A stretch of 14,381 nucleotides of DNA from Rhodospirillaceae bacterium (GCA_002717185.1 PBDC01000024.1:1-14381), one strand, 5' to 3'; numbered from the stretch's first letter, positions 6,976 to 14,381 are shown. The notes: a model not told the origin generated them from the sequence alone. Made by a program: numbers and translations.

Positions 6976-7015
6976 GAAAAATGCGGAGTGCGATCGCGTG
7001 ACCGGCACTCCGCAT
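6976..7015 (-). terminator. Rho-independent terminator or attenuator after the binding-protein gene
   Basis: Perfect 11-bp arms (ATGCGGAGTGC at 6981-6991 and GCACTCCGCAT at 7005-7015) enclose a 13-base loop. Reading on the minus strand, the stem is followed directly by a run of five T. It lies inside the operon, between the binding-protein stop and livF, so partial termination is more likely than complete. Confidence 0.7.
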
Positions 7016-7026
7016 ATTCTTTATCA

Positions 7027-7040
7027 GGCACCGAAGTGCC
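7027..7040 (-). promoter_or_regulatory. cUUCGg tetraloop hairpin downstream of the binding-protein gene
   Basis: On the minus strand GGCAC-TTCG-GTGCC forms a 5-bp stem capped by the very stable C(UUCG)G tetraloop. It begins 8 bases after the stop codon and precedes the terminator-like hairpin by 11 bases. Such 3' structures commonly shield the message of abundant binding proteins from exonucleases. Confidence 0.6.
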
Positions 7041-7048
7041 GCGGTGCT

Positions 7049-8359
7049 TTAGCTACAGTCTCGTTTCTTATAGTTCCACTTTTTAGCTTCAGTAGCTGCC
7101 GCTTCTTCAAGCATTGGACGGACGGTTGATGTCATTGGTTTGACCCAATCTGAAACTATCTTCCACTCTGAACCAGTCCACTCTTGGAAAAGCACCGGGC
7201 CACTACCTTCGTGATCAGCGCAAGAAACTTTGATGGGCTTGCCAAAACCGGACATCCCCACTTCGGCAAGACGTTTTTCGCTAAGATCCAGGTTTTCTAA
7301 ACCCCAGCGCATCTCTTTTCCGGTAATTTTAGTACCAAATTTTTTGATAGCGGTGCGGGCTGCCTCGATGACGAGCATCGCGTTAAACATACCACGATTG
7401 TAAAGAACGTCGCCGAAGTTGTTTTTCTTCGCTGCGGCTTCATCACCGCCATAGAGATGCTTTAAAAGATCCTTGTGCACCTCGGCAAAGGCACCAGGCG
7501 CATGGAAGGTGGCAGCTCGATAACCCTTTGCCTTTGGACCTGCCGGTTTAGTATCTAACTCATCACCAGACCACCAGACGCCAATGAAACGGTTCATTGG
7601 AAAACCAAATTCATGAGCGCGGGAAACGGCAGTCGGGTTCATGACACCCCATCCCCAGATAAATAGGTAGTCCGGGTTCCACCGCGTGATTTTTCGCCAT
7701 TGGCTACGTTGATCAGCCATCTGTTTGCCAGGAACAGCCCAATGCTTGAATGTGTAGCCGTATTTTTCGCCAAGTTTTTTGAACAAGGGAATTGGCTCAC
7801 GCCCATAACCGGATTCGAGAAAAATAAGGCCGATCTTCTTGCCTTTTAGTTTGTCCATACCTCCGGATTCGGCACCGACATATTTAATGAAGGCCGAAGC
7901 TTGCGACCAATAGCTTGTCGGAAAATTGAAAACCCATGGGAAATATCGGCCATCCGCGGCGCCGCTCATGCCGTAGCCCATCGACAGAATCGGAATTTCG
8001 TCAATCGGTGCTTTCGGGACCAGTTTGTAGACTAATCCTGTGCTGTTTGGGTGCGAGAGGATACTGCCCTTGCTCTTCAAACGCTCATAACATTCTACGC
8101 CGCGGTCTGTTTTGTATCCAAACTCGCATTCCTCAAATTTTATTTCGACACCTTCAACGCCACCATCGCGTTTTTGAAGCAGCTTGAAATAGTCCGTATA
8201 ACCGTTAGCGATTTTTGCGCCGCCTGGGGCAAAGGGACCGGAACGATAGCTAAAGACCGGAATGAAGATGGAATCTTTAGCGAGCACTGGCGTGCTCTCA
8301 ATGGCGCCAACGGTCGCGACGGCCGCTAACAACCCAATCGCAAGATTTCTAAGTTTCAT
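7049..8359 (-). CDS. Periplasmic substrate-binding protein of a Liv/HAAT-type ABC transporter
   Basis: This is the secreted receptor that captures the ligand and delivers it to the LivHM-type permease. The 436-aa precursor starts with MKLRNLAIGLL, a hydrophobic core, and a likely signal peptidase I site after VLA (residue 27). The mature part shows a type I periplasmic fold pattern (Peripla_BP_6-like), beginning with IFIPVFSYRSGPFAPGG (about 31-47), and is longer than LivK. Two Cys (in FEECEFG and GVECYE) lie close together and could form a disulfide. Two more lie near the C-terminus. A frame extending six codons upstream exists, but the ATG at 8359 has a strong AAGGAGG (8365-8371) at ideal spacing. 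Its codons are AT-richer than those of the upstream operon genes. The ligand is unknown. Confidence 0.93.
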   Translation of the reverse strand: MKLRNLAIGLLAAVATVGAIESTPVLAKDSIFIPVFSYRSGPFAPGGAKIANGYTDYFKLLQKRDGGVEGVEIKFEECEFGYKTDRGVECYERLKSKGSILSHPNSTGLVYKLVPKAPIDEIPILSMGYGMSGAADGRYFPWVFNFPTSYWSQASAFIKYVGAESGGMDKLKGKKIGLIFLESGYGREPIPLFKKLGEKYGYTFKHWAVPGKQMADQRSQWRKITRWNPDYLFIWGWGVMNPTAVSRAHEFGFPMNRFIGVWWSGDELDTKPAGPKAKGYRAATFHAPGAFAEVHKDLLKHLYGGDEAAAKKNNFGDVLYNRGMFNAMLVIEAARTAIKKFGTKITGKEMRWGLENLDLSEKRLAEVGMSGFGKPIKVSCADHEGSGPVLFQEWTGSEWKIVSDWVKPMTSTVRPMLEEAAATEAKKWNYKKRDCS

Positions 8360-8425
8360 GTAATCCTCCTTGGACAATGAAGCTGGTTAACCTGTTCTAT
8401 TAATTTTTTTATTAGTGAACTGTAA

Positions 8426-8456
8426 CACGGACTTAATTTCATAGGAAATCACCGTG
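8426..8456. repeat. Interrupted stem-loop between livM and the binding-protein gene
   Basis: CACGG/CCGTG outer arms (8426-8430, 8452-8456) and ATTTC/GAAAT inner arms (8436-8440, 8445-8449) nest around a 4-base loop, with an internal loop between them. The 120-bp spacer is AT-rich. No T-run follows on the minus strand, so it is not a terminator. A role in processing or protecting the downstream message is possible. Confidence 0.35.
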
Positions 8457-8479
8457 CAATCCAAAATAATCCTGTAAAT

Positions 8480-9559
8480 TTAATGAGGAAATGGCCACAG
8501 ACGTAACTTCTCTTTCACTATTTGCCAAAGCCGAGCAAGACCGTTCGGCTCAACAATGAGAAAAAACACAATTAGCCCGCCAAACAGCATGAATTCAATA
8601 TGCTGAATTACGTGGGACGCTATGTCTATTCCGAGTGCTGGAAACAGATTTCGAAGCAATACCGGAATCAATACGATGAAGGCCGCTCCCATAAAAGCGC
8701 CCATAATACTACCAAGACCACCGATGATAATCATGAACAATACAGGGAACGATGTCGTTAGTATTTCGAAAGCCTCTGGGTCCACGCTTTCTAGATACAT
8801 CAAAACATACAGCGCTCCGGAGACGCCGATATAGAAAGAACTGATCGCAAAAGCTAGGAGCTTAGTCTGCAGGGGTTTGATACCGATAAGCTCAGCTGCG
8901 ATATCCATATCTCGGATTGCCATCCAACTGCGCCCCACTCGACCGCGGACGAGGTTCTTGGCAACGAAGCCCAGGGCGACCACGACGATCAACATTATGA
9001 TGTATTTCGCAGCTGGATTAGCCTCTGGACCCATCACTGTAATCCCAAACATATCGCGAGGTGGACCGCCAATTGTGTGGGAAGGGCTGTAATTGGACAG
9101 CCAATCGATCCGATTAATTGCCCATTCAACAAAAAAATGCGCCGCCAACGTTGTAACGGCTAGATAGAAACCCTTAATACGCAGGCTTGGCAGACCAATC
9201 AGGATCCCGAAAAGCGCAGAAATCAAGCCTGCCAAAATAAAAACGATAAAGATGTTAAGGTCTGGAAATGCCGTTGTAATTTTAAAGGCTGAATAGGCGC
9301 CAATGGCCATGAAACCGCCTGTTCCTAGAGAGATCAGGCCACAATATCCTGTGAGAATATTTAAGCCCAGCGCGGCGAGACCCAAGGATAATATAGGGTA
9401 AAGGATAACCTCGTAATGATACTCGGTAGCAAATAACGGCGGAATCACGAACAGGAAAATGATAAACCCGTAAACAAACCACCGGTCCTGGTTGATTGGG
9501 AATAACTGCTGATCAGCTGCGTAACTCGTTTTGATTTGGCCGCCTTCACGGTAAATCAT
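8480..9559 (-). CDS. livM: LivM-type ABC transporter permease
   Basis: This integral membrane subunit forms the translocation path together with LivH. The 359-aa protein has a hydrophilic N-terminal tail of about 27 residues and then roughly nine or ten hydrophobic segments. The family signature LNILTGYCGLISLGTGGFMA lies at 66-85. The cytoplasmic coupling loop VGRSWMAIRDMDIAAELIGI (208-227) is the EAA-like contact with the ATPases. The start ATG lies three bases after the livH stop with GAGAGGG ahead, so the two are tightly coupled. Its base composition is visibly AT-richer than that of livH. Assignment to the family is firm, and the transported substrate is inferred only from operon context. 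Confidence 0.94.
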   Translation of the reverse strand: MIYREGGQIKTSYAADQQLFPINQDRWFVYGFIIFLFVIPPLFATEYHYEVILYPILSLGLAALGLNILTGYCGLISLGTGGFMAIGAYSAFKITTAFPDLNIFIVFILAGLISALFGILIGLPSLRIKGFYLAVTTLAAHFFVEWAINRIDWLSNYSPSHTIGGPPRDMFGITVMGPEANPAAKYIIMLIVVVALGFVAKNLVRGRVGRSWMAIRDMDIAAELIGIKPLQTKLLAFAISSFYIGVSGALYVLMYLESVDPEAFEILTTSFPVLFMIIIGGLGSIMGAFMGAAFIVLIPVLLRNLFPALGIDIASHVIQHIEFMLFGGLIVFFLIVEPNGLARLWQIVKEKLRLWPFPH

Positions 9560-9562
9560 GGC

Positions 9563-10519
9563 CTAAACCCTCTCGATAATCTTTTCGCCGAACAGGCCCT
9601 GCGGCCGGAACATCAGGAAGACCAGAGCCAGAACATAGGCGAACCATTCCTCGATTGACCCGCCAAGCGCGTCGCCCCAGTAGATCTCCGCGATTTTTTC
9701 GCCAACCCCGATAATCAAACCACCAACGATGACGCCAGGGACCGAGGTGAACCCGCCCAGAATCAAGACCGGCAGCGCTTTTAGGGCGATGACGACAAGG
9801 CTGAAATCGACACTACTACTGGCGCCCCACATGATGCCGGCGACCAAAGCCACCAGGCCCGCCACCGACCAGACCACGACCCACATCCATTGCAACGGAA
9901 TTCCAACTGACAGAGCCGCCTGATGGTCGTCCGCTACAGCACGCAGCGCACGTCCAACCGGCGTTTTCTGGAAGAACAGCGCCAAGATGCCGACCAGAAG
10001 CGCGGCGATGACACCGGCTGTGAGATCCAATTCCTGGAGGCGGATTGAACTGCCAAACATCGGGACGATGAGGGCGTCTCGCCCGAGATGCAGGGCCTCG
10101 ACCGGAACAAGCTTCGAGTCTCCGCCAAAGATGGTCTGGCCGAAACCTTCCAGAAAGAAGCTAAGACCGATGGTGGCCATGAACATGATGATCTCTTCCT
10201 GGTTCACCATGTTCCGCAATACGATCCTCTCGATCGCCCAGGACAGAGCCACCATAGCCAGGAAGGCGATGATCACCGCCGGGATGATCGGGACGCCGTA
10301 CTCAAACACGGTAATCATACACATTACCGCGAAGACGATAAAAATACCTTGAGCGAAATTGAAGACGCCGGACGCCTTGTAGATCAGGCAGAAGCCAAGT
10401 GCGACCAGCGAATACATCACCCCGGCCATCAGGCCTTCGGCGATCACCTGAATAAAGAAGACCGGATCCTCAACGATCTGCAGGATCGGGTCGACGCTTA
10501 CATTATAGAGAAAATCCAT
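9563..10519 (-). CDS. livH: LivH-type ABC transporter permease
   Basis: This second membrane subunit of the importer has 318 aa with about eight hydrophobic segments. The N-terminal signature GVMYSLVALGFCLIYKASGV (33-52), followed by FNFAQG, is characteristic of LivH. The coupling loop TPVGRALRAVADDHQAALSV (186-205) contacts the ATPases. The protein ends with FRPQGLFGEKIIERV, a typical LivH terminus. The slightly long N-terminal segment (MDFLYNVSVDPILQIV) is usual in this carboxylate-associated subgroup. The gene lies 33 bp after livG and three bases before livM. Confidence 0.95.
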   Translation of the reverse strand: MDFLYNVSVDPILQIVEDPVFFIQVIAEGLMAGVMYSLVALGFCLIYKASGVFNFAQGIFIVFAVMCMITVFEYGVPIIPAVIIAFLAMVALSWAIERIVLRNMVNQEEIIMFMATIGLSFFLEGFGQTIFGGDSKLVPVEALHLGRDALIVPMFGSSIRLQELDLTAGVIAALLVGILALFFQKTPVGRALRAVADDHQAALSVGIPLQWMWVVVWSVAGLVALVAGIMWGASSSVDFSLVVIALKALPVLILGGFTSVPGVIVGGLIIGVGEKIAEIYWGDALGGSIEEWFAYVLALVFLMFRPQGLFGEKIIERV

Positions 10520-10552
10520 CGCCTATTTTCCAACCATCAGAGTGTCGGCGGT

Positions 10553-11389
10553 TCAGTCGTGGGAAACGCCGAGGTAGGCGTCGATCACATTTTGGTTACT
10601 GCGCACATCGTCTGGCGTGCCATCAGCTATCTTGACACCGTAGTCAAGCACGACTACTCGGTCCGAAATATCCATCACAACGCTCATATCGTGTTCGATA
10701 AGCGCAATCGTCGTGCCGAATTCGTCATTTACGTCGAGGATGAAGCGGCACATATCTTCTTTTTCCTCGGTGTTCATGCCTGCCATCGGTTCATCCAGCA
10801 ACAGCAATTCTGGTTCGGCAGCCAATGCTCGGCCTAACTCGACCCGCTTCTGGAGCCCATAAGGTAGCCGGCCGACTGGAACTTTGCGGATCGCCTGGAT
10901 CTCAAGAAAATCGATCACGTCTTCGGCCCTCGCTCGGTGCGCCAATTCTTCCTCTTTGGCGGGGCCAAGATGCAGCACCTGCCACAAGAAGTTCCGGTTC
11001 ATCATGGTGTTCCGACCGGTCATAATATTGTCCAACGTGGACATTCCGGAAAACAGGGCGATGTTCTGAAATGTGCGTGCAATGCCGCTCCGTGCGACTA
11101 CGGCAGGCCGCATGTCAGAACGGGCCTCCCCCTTGTAGGTGATCGTTCCTTCGCTGGGATGGTAGAAACCGTTTATGACATTGAGCATCGACGATTTTCC
11201 AGCGCCGTTTGGGCCTATGATAGCGCGAATTTCACCGCGCCTGATGTCAAAGCTGACATCTTGCAGCGCTTTGACGCCACCAAAATTCAATGTGACATTA
11301 TCCACCGATAGCAAAATTTCAGCAGTATGATCCGGTCGCCCAACAATCGTCTGTTCGACTGTCGCATCTTGACTCATCAAATCCTTCAT
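10553..11389 (-). CDS. livG: LivG-type ABC transporter ATP-binding protein
   Basis: This is the partner ATPase to LivF. Walker A is GPNGAGKSS (59-67), the signature is the variant LPYGLQKRVELGRAL, Walker B is ELLLLDEPMAGMN, and the switch His lies in LIEHDMSVV. The 278 aa include an N-terminal extension of about 24 residues before the ATPase core. The longest frame begins with ATG at 11389, overlapping the stop of the acyl-CoA synthetase gene as ATGA. A second ATG at 11377 (MSQDATVEQ) has GAAGGA four bases upstream and could be the main start. The ATGA overlap ties the synthetase and the transporter to one transcript. Confidence 0.94.
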   Translation of the reverse strand: MKDLMSQDATVEQTIVGRPDHTAEILLSVDNVTLNFGGVKALQDVSFDIRRGEIRAIIGPNGAGKSSMLNVINGFYHPSEGTITYKGEARSDMRPAVVARSGIARTFQNIALFSGMSTLDNIMTGRNTMMNRNFLWQVLHLGPAKEEELAHRARAEDVIDFLEIQAIRKVPVGRLPYGLQKRVELGRALAAEPELLLLDEPMAGMNTEEKEDMCRFILDVNDEFGTTIALIEHDMSVVMDISDRVVVLDYGVKIADGTPDDVRSNQNVIDAYLGVSHD

Positions 11390-13350
11390 TCTGCGGCCTG
11401 CGACATGGAAGTGGACGACGTGGTGACGTCAAAGATCATCAAATCTGCTTTTACGGAACCCTTACGGCCGTCTTCGAATGTCACCTCAGTTTCAATTTCA
11501 CAATGGTCTCTGTCCGAATAGAGTGCGTCTATCAACACGCCATATTTCTCTGCAACCGTTCGGCGGCGAACCTTCTGCGTGCGTGTTAACTCACCATCGT
11601 CGGCGTCCAACTGTTTATGAAGGATAAGAAACCGTTTAATCTGAGAGCCGGCGAGTTGCGGGTCCTCCGCCAAGCTCGCATTGACGCTTTCGACGTGGGA
11701 GCGAATGATCTCGTAGACCTGCGTTAGGCTGCTAAGCTCCTGGTAGCTGGCATAAGCAATTCGTTGTCGTTCCGCCCAATTACCCATCGCGTTCAGGTCG
11801 ATATTAATGAAGGCAGCGACATGGTCCCGCTCGTTGCCGAATGTTACGGCTTCATAAATATTCGGGAAAAACTTCAGCTTGTTCTCGATATATTTCGGCG
11901 CGAACATCGAACCATCGTTAAGTTTTCCGACATCGTTCGCCCGGTCGATGATACGCAAATGGCCTTCCTGGTCGAAGAAGCCGGCATCGCCAGTGCGACA
12001 CCATCCATCTTCTGTCTTGGTCTCAGCAGTCGCTTCCGGATTCTTGTAGTACTCCTGGAAAATACCGGGACTTTTGAAGACAACTTCGCCATTGTCCTCG
12101 ATGCGGACTTCGACGTCGTCAATCGGCCTACCGACGGTATCCATACGAATCTCGTTGTTCGGTTGTATGGTCACGAACACGCTCGACTCAGTCATACCGT
12201 ATAGCTGTTTTAAATTCAGACCGATGCTGCGGTAAAAATTAAAAATTTCCGGACCTATCGCCTCGCCCGCCGTGTAGGCTAGCCGCACCTGAGTGAAGCC
12301 AAGCACGTTCTTCAATGGCGCGTAGACCAGAAAATTACCGAGCCCGTACAAAAACTTATCGCCAAACCCGACAGGCTCACCGTCGAGCAGCTTGGGCCCG
12401 ACCCTCCGCGCGACATCCATGAAGTAGTGGAACATCTTGCGCTTAAGTGCGCCAGCATCCTCTATACGAATCATCACCGATGTTAGAAAATTTTCGAAAA
12501 TCCGTGGCGGCGCGAAGAAGTAGGTCGGCCCCAATTCCTGCAGATCGATCAAAACGGTATCCGAGGATTCCGGGCAAGCCGTGCAAAGCCCCGACGTCAG
12601 AGCCTGGGCATAAGAAAAGATGTGGTCGCTAACCCACGCCATCGGCAGGTAGGCCAAAACCTCATCGGTTTCCCGCAAGCCTTCGAACTTCACCGCGTTG
12701 TAAGCCGTCTTTAGGATGTTGTCGTAGGTCAGCACCACGCCCTTGGGACGACCAGTCGTGCCGGAAGTGTAAAGCATGATGGAGGTGTCAGCGCCCTGCC
12801 CCTTTGCTACCTCCTCCTGATAGAAATCCGGGCAATCAGAGTTGTATTGGCGACCTCGTGCGACAACATCATCAAAATTGTGCAGATAGGGCTGCGTGTA
12901 ATCGCGCATCCCACGATCGTCTGCGTAGACCAAAGTATCGATCTTTGGGCATTCGTCCTTAATCTGAAGCACCTTATCCACCTGCTCCTGATTTTCGCAG
13001 ACGATAAAGCGCGATTCGGCGTGTTCCAGGATGTATTGCATCTCCTCTGCGACGGCATCCTGGTAAACCGGGACAGGAACCGCGCCGAGAGACTGTGCAG
13101 CAATAATTGACCAATAAAGCCGTGGCCGATTGTCACCAATAATAGAAATGCGATCGCCGCGTTCCAGGCCCAGCGCTTTAAAGCCACCAGCAATACCCTC
13201 GACCTCGCCAGCCATTTCGCTCCAGGACCAAGTCTGCCAGATTCCGAGATACTTCTCGCGCATGGCCGGGCGATCCGCCCGCTCCTTCGCGTTCCACAGG
13301 AGAAGCTTCGGTCCGGTGTCGTTGACGGTAAGATCAGGATTCGCTGTCAT
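11386..13350 (-). CDS. Long-chain-type acyl-CoA synthetase (AMP-forming, FadD15/COG1022-like)
   Basis: This soluble or membrane-peripheral enzyme converts a carboxylic acid, ATP and CoA to acyl-CoA. From the ATG at 13350 it has 654 aa. Motifs in order are YTSGTTGRPKG (194-204, phosphate loop), YGMTES (384-389), RTGD with the ribose-binding Asp (about 452-455), DRANDVGKLNDGSMFAP (hinge and CoA-binding region, about 469-485), and LTRTQKVRR with the probable catalytic Lys593. All key residues appear intact. AAGGAG lies nine bases ahead of the ATG, and a TTG one codon upstream is an alternative start. It is the first gene of the operon and overlaps livG by four bases. The real substrate could be a fatty or aromatic acid imported by the transporter. 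Confidence 0.93.
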   Translation of the reverse strand: MTANPDLTVNDTGPKLLLWNAKERADRPAMREKYLGIWQTWSWSEMAGEVEGIAGGFKALGLERGDRISIIGDNRPRLYWSIIAAQSLGAVPVPVYQDAVAEEMQYILEHAESRFIVCENQEQVDKVLQIKDECPKIDTLVYADDRGMRDYTQPYLHNFDDVVARGRQYNSDCPDFYQEEVAKGQGADTSIMLYTSGTTGRPKGVVLTYDNILKTAYNAVKFEGLRETDEVLAYLPMAWVSDHIFSYAQALTSGLCTACPESSDTVLIDLQELGPTYFFAPPRIFENFLTSVMIRIEDAGALKRKMFHYFMDVARRVGPKLLDGEPVGFGDKFLYGLGNFLVYAPLKNVLGFTQVRLAYTAGEAIGPEIFNFYRSIGLNLKQLYGMTESSVFVTIQPNNEIRMDTVGRPIDDVEVRIEDNGEVVFKSPGIFQEYYKNPEATAETKTEDGWCRTGDAGFFDQEGHLRIIDRANDVGKLNDGSMFAPKYIENKLKFFPNIYEAVTFGNERDHVAAFINIDLNAMGNWAERQRIAYASYQELSSLTQVYEIIRSHVESVNASLAEDPQLAGSQIKRFLILHKQLDADDGELTRTQKVRRRTVAEKYGVLIDALYSDRDHCEIETEVTFEDGRKGSVKADLMIFDVTTSSTSMSQAAE

Positions 13351-13520
13351 CAAACACAGCTCCTTCGTTTCGGGGCGCTACCGACAAAAATTTTTCATAA
13401 GCGGTTACGCGCAGAATTGCGCCGCCATTCCCGTTTCCCTGTCCTGCGACTTGTTATCCCAGCATTGATTGCCGGTGAAAGTTTTCGCACTCGTAGCTTC
13501 TACCGGACCAAAGGTCAAGC

Positions 13521-13536
13521 GGCCAAGTAAGGCCAA
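13521..13536. repeat. Direct repeat GGCCAA spaced by one helical turn
   Basis: GGCCAA occurs at 13521-13526 and again at 13531-13536, exactly 10 bp apart, in the divergent promoter region. Such phasing suits cooperative binding of a regulator on one DNA face, but six-base repeats can arise by chance. Confidence 0.3.
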
Positions 13537-13642
13537 AGCCCCTCACCGCATTATGCAAAAATTAGATTGCCCTAACTCGCCTTTTCAAACAACTAGCAAC
13601 ACGGCACTATTTCTCTGGTCATGCTAGACACCTCGGCTTAAC

Positions 13643-13656
13643 GTGATGGCTATCAC
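13643..13656. promoter_or_regulatory. CRP/FNR-superfamily operator-like palindrome
   Basis: GTGATggctATCAC has perfect 5-bp arms around a 4-bp centre. It equals the GTGA-N6-TCAC core recognised by CRP-type regulators and resembles the FNR layout TTGAT-N4-ATCAA with changed outer bases. It is centred about 67 bp ahead of the hydrolase ATG and about 300 bp from the synthetase start. Confidence 0.4.
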
Positions 13657-13716
13657 TCTCCAGGGTTTCTGAGACCCGGAGGCGAAACCAAGCGCATCCA
13701 AAAAGTCAAAAAAACA

Positions 13717-14381
13717 ATGTCCGACAAAATCATTGCGACTGCCAGCTTCCACGACGAAGTGTCTCACGTCGTAGTGCTGGGTCGCATGCTTGCCATCCGA
13801 CGGATCGTGCCCGAAAATGCGAAAATCGGCGCGCCAACCCTCGTATTTTTACACGAAGGCCTCGGTTGTATTGGCATGTGGAAGGACTATCCGGGCGTGC
13901 TGGCGGCCACTGCTGGCTGTCCAGCACTGGTTTACGATCGCTTTGGTCATGGCGATTCCAGCTCAGAAGACAAGGACCGTGACCTCAGTTTTTTCGAGAT
14001 CGAAGCCCACTGCGTCTTGCCCGCGCTACATTCCGCGTGCGGTCTATCCGACGTTATCCTGGTTGGCCATTCGGACGGCGGTACGATCGCCCTGTTACAC
14101 GCTGGGAGAACACCAGTGCGCGGTGTGATCACCGAAGCAGCCCATGTCTTCGTCGAGCCAGAATCCCTTGCCGGGGTCAAAGCTGCAAAACAAGCCTGGC
14201 TAGACGAAGGGTTTCGCAGCCGATTGGAACGCTACCACGGAGATCAGACAGCCACCATGTTTGGAGCCTGGTCGAAAATGTGGAGTGCCTCTTGGTTCCG
14301 CAATTGGAATATTGAGCCATCACTTAGCGACATCGCCTGTCCACTTTTGGCAATCCAAGGCGCGGATGATGAATACGGTAC
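13717..14381 (+). CDS. Alpha/beta hydrolase (3' end outside window)
   Basis: The frame is open to the window end, giving 221 residues of a protein that would usually be about 260-280 aa. Visible features are the oxyanion-hole segment LVFLHEGLG (42-50), the strand and loop LVYDRFGHGDS (71-81), the nucleophile elbow GHSDGG with Ser119, and IQGADDEYG (213-221) carrying the probable catalytic acid Asp218. The catalytic His lies beyond the edge. These features fit an esterase, thioesterase or C-C hydrolase of the alpha/beta hydrolase-6 type. The ATG at 13717 has only a weak ribosome binding site, and no in-frame ATG lies upstream in the region checked. Divergence from the ligase-transporter operon suggests a related role, such as hydrolysis of an ester or CoA thioester, but this is inference. 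Confidence 0.88.
   Translation, partial: MSDKIIATASFHDEVSHVVVLGRMLAIRRIVPENAKIGAPTLVFLHEGLGCIGMWKDYPGVLAATAGCPALVYDRFGHGDSSSEDKDRDLSFFEIEAHCVLPALHSACGLSDVILVGHSDGGTIALLHAGRTPVRGVITEAAHVFVEPESLAGVKAAKQAWLDEGFRSRLERYHGDQTATMFGAWSKMWSASWFRNWNIEPSLSDIACPLLAIQGADDEYG

Larger units (their letters stand above)
13351..13716. other. Divergent intergenic region, synthetase-transporter operon / hydrolase
   Basis: This 366-bp region has no supportable gene. It must contain promoters for both directions. On the minus strand CATAAT (13555-13550) is a candidate -10 box with no good -35 partner, and TTGAAA (13588-13583) is a candidate -35 with a poor -10, so the operon promoter is not settled. It also holds a CRP/FNR-type palindrome, a phased direct repeat and a GGGT...ACCC inverted repeat (13663-13677). 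Confidence 0.5.

Noticed and set aside
8360..8377. Six-codon N-terminal extension of the binding protein (MSKEDY)
   Set aside because: It would place charged residues ahead of the signal peptide, while the downstream ATG has AAGGAGG at ideal spacing.
8426..8456. Terminator between livM and the binding-protein gene
   Set aside because: The stem-loop is not followed by a T-run on the minus strand. The nearby homopolymer is poly-A in that orientation.
10088..10837. 249-codon plus-strand open frame opposite livG and livH
   Set aside because: It lies antisense across two well-supported genes, is rich in His, Asp and Arg as antisense frames of GC-rich genes often are, and has no recognisable domain.
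11764..12204. 146-codon plus-strand frame inside the acyl-CoA synthetase gene
   Set aside because: It is antisense to strongly conserved motifs of the synthetase, has no ribosome binding site and no domain.

Overview
The window reads as a chromosomal segment of an alphaproteobacterium, most likely in or near Rhodospirillales. This rests on the style of the cytochrome c maturation (ccm) proteins, on the mid-range GC content judged by eye, and on a Liv-type transporter plus acyl-CoA ligase operon of a kind common in that group. The assignment comes from protein features only. No rRNA, tRNA, CRISPR array, insertion sequence or phage gene was seen.

Left part (1-4155), cytochrome c maturation. 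The genes lie on the minus strand: ccmA-ccmB (4155 to 2846) and ccmC-ccmD-ccmE (1317 to beyond position 1). CcmAB with CcmC and CcmD handles heme at the cytoplasmic membrane and loads it onto CcmE, the periplasmic heme chaperone, whose heme-binding His is visible at the window edge. The two ccm blocks are separated by a plus-strand major facilitator superfamily (MFS) transporter gene (1640-2839). That gene converges on ccmB with only 6 bp between stop codons and diverges from ccmC. ccmC has a good sigma70-type promoter placed so that its mRNA would be nearly leaderless.

Middle (4156-4845). About 690 bp hold no gene I can support. The region contains the likely ccmA promoter and an imperfect inverted repeat.

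Right part (4846-13350), a seven-gene minus-strand operon. In transcription order it encodes a long-chain-type acyl-CoA synthetase, LivG-type ATPase, LivH-type permease, LivM-type permease, a periplasmic binding protein with a signal peptide, LivF-type ATPase, and a phenylacetate-CoA-ligase-like protein. This is a complete five-part HAAT/Liv ABC importer bracketed by two AMP-forming acyl-CoA ligases. It suggests uptake of a carboxylic acid (aromatic or fatty) followed by CoA activation. The substrate cannot be read from the sequence. A stable tandem hairpin with a U-tract sits between the binding-protein gene and livF and probably acts as an attenuator or partial terminator.

Right edge (13351-14381). 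A 366-bp divergent intergenic region carries a CRP/FNR-type palindrome and a helical-turn direct repeat. It is followed by a plus-strand alpha/beta hydrolase gene cut off by the window end.

Nothing here amounts to a clearly new biological system. The points most worth following up are the interrupted ccm cluster, the atypical nucleotide-binding loop of the PaaK-like ligase inside a transporter operon, and the hairpin pair after the binding-protein gene.
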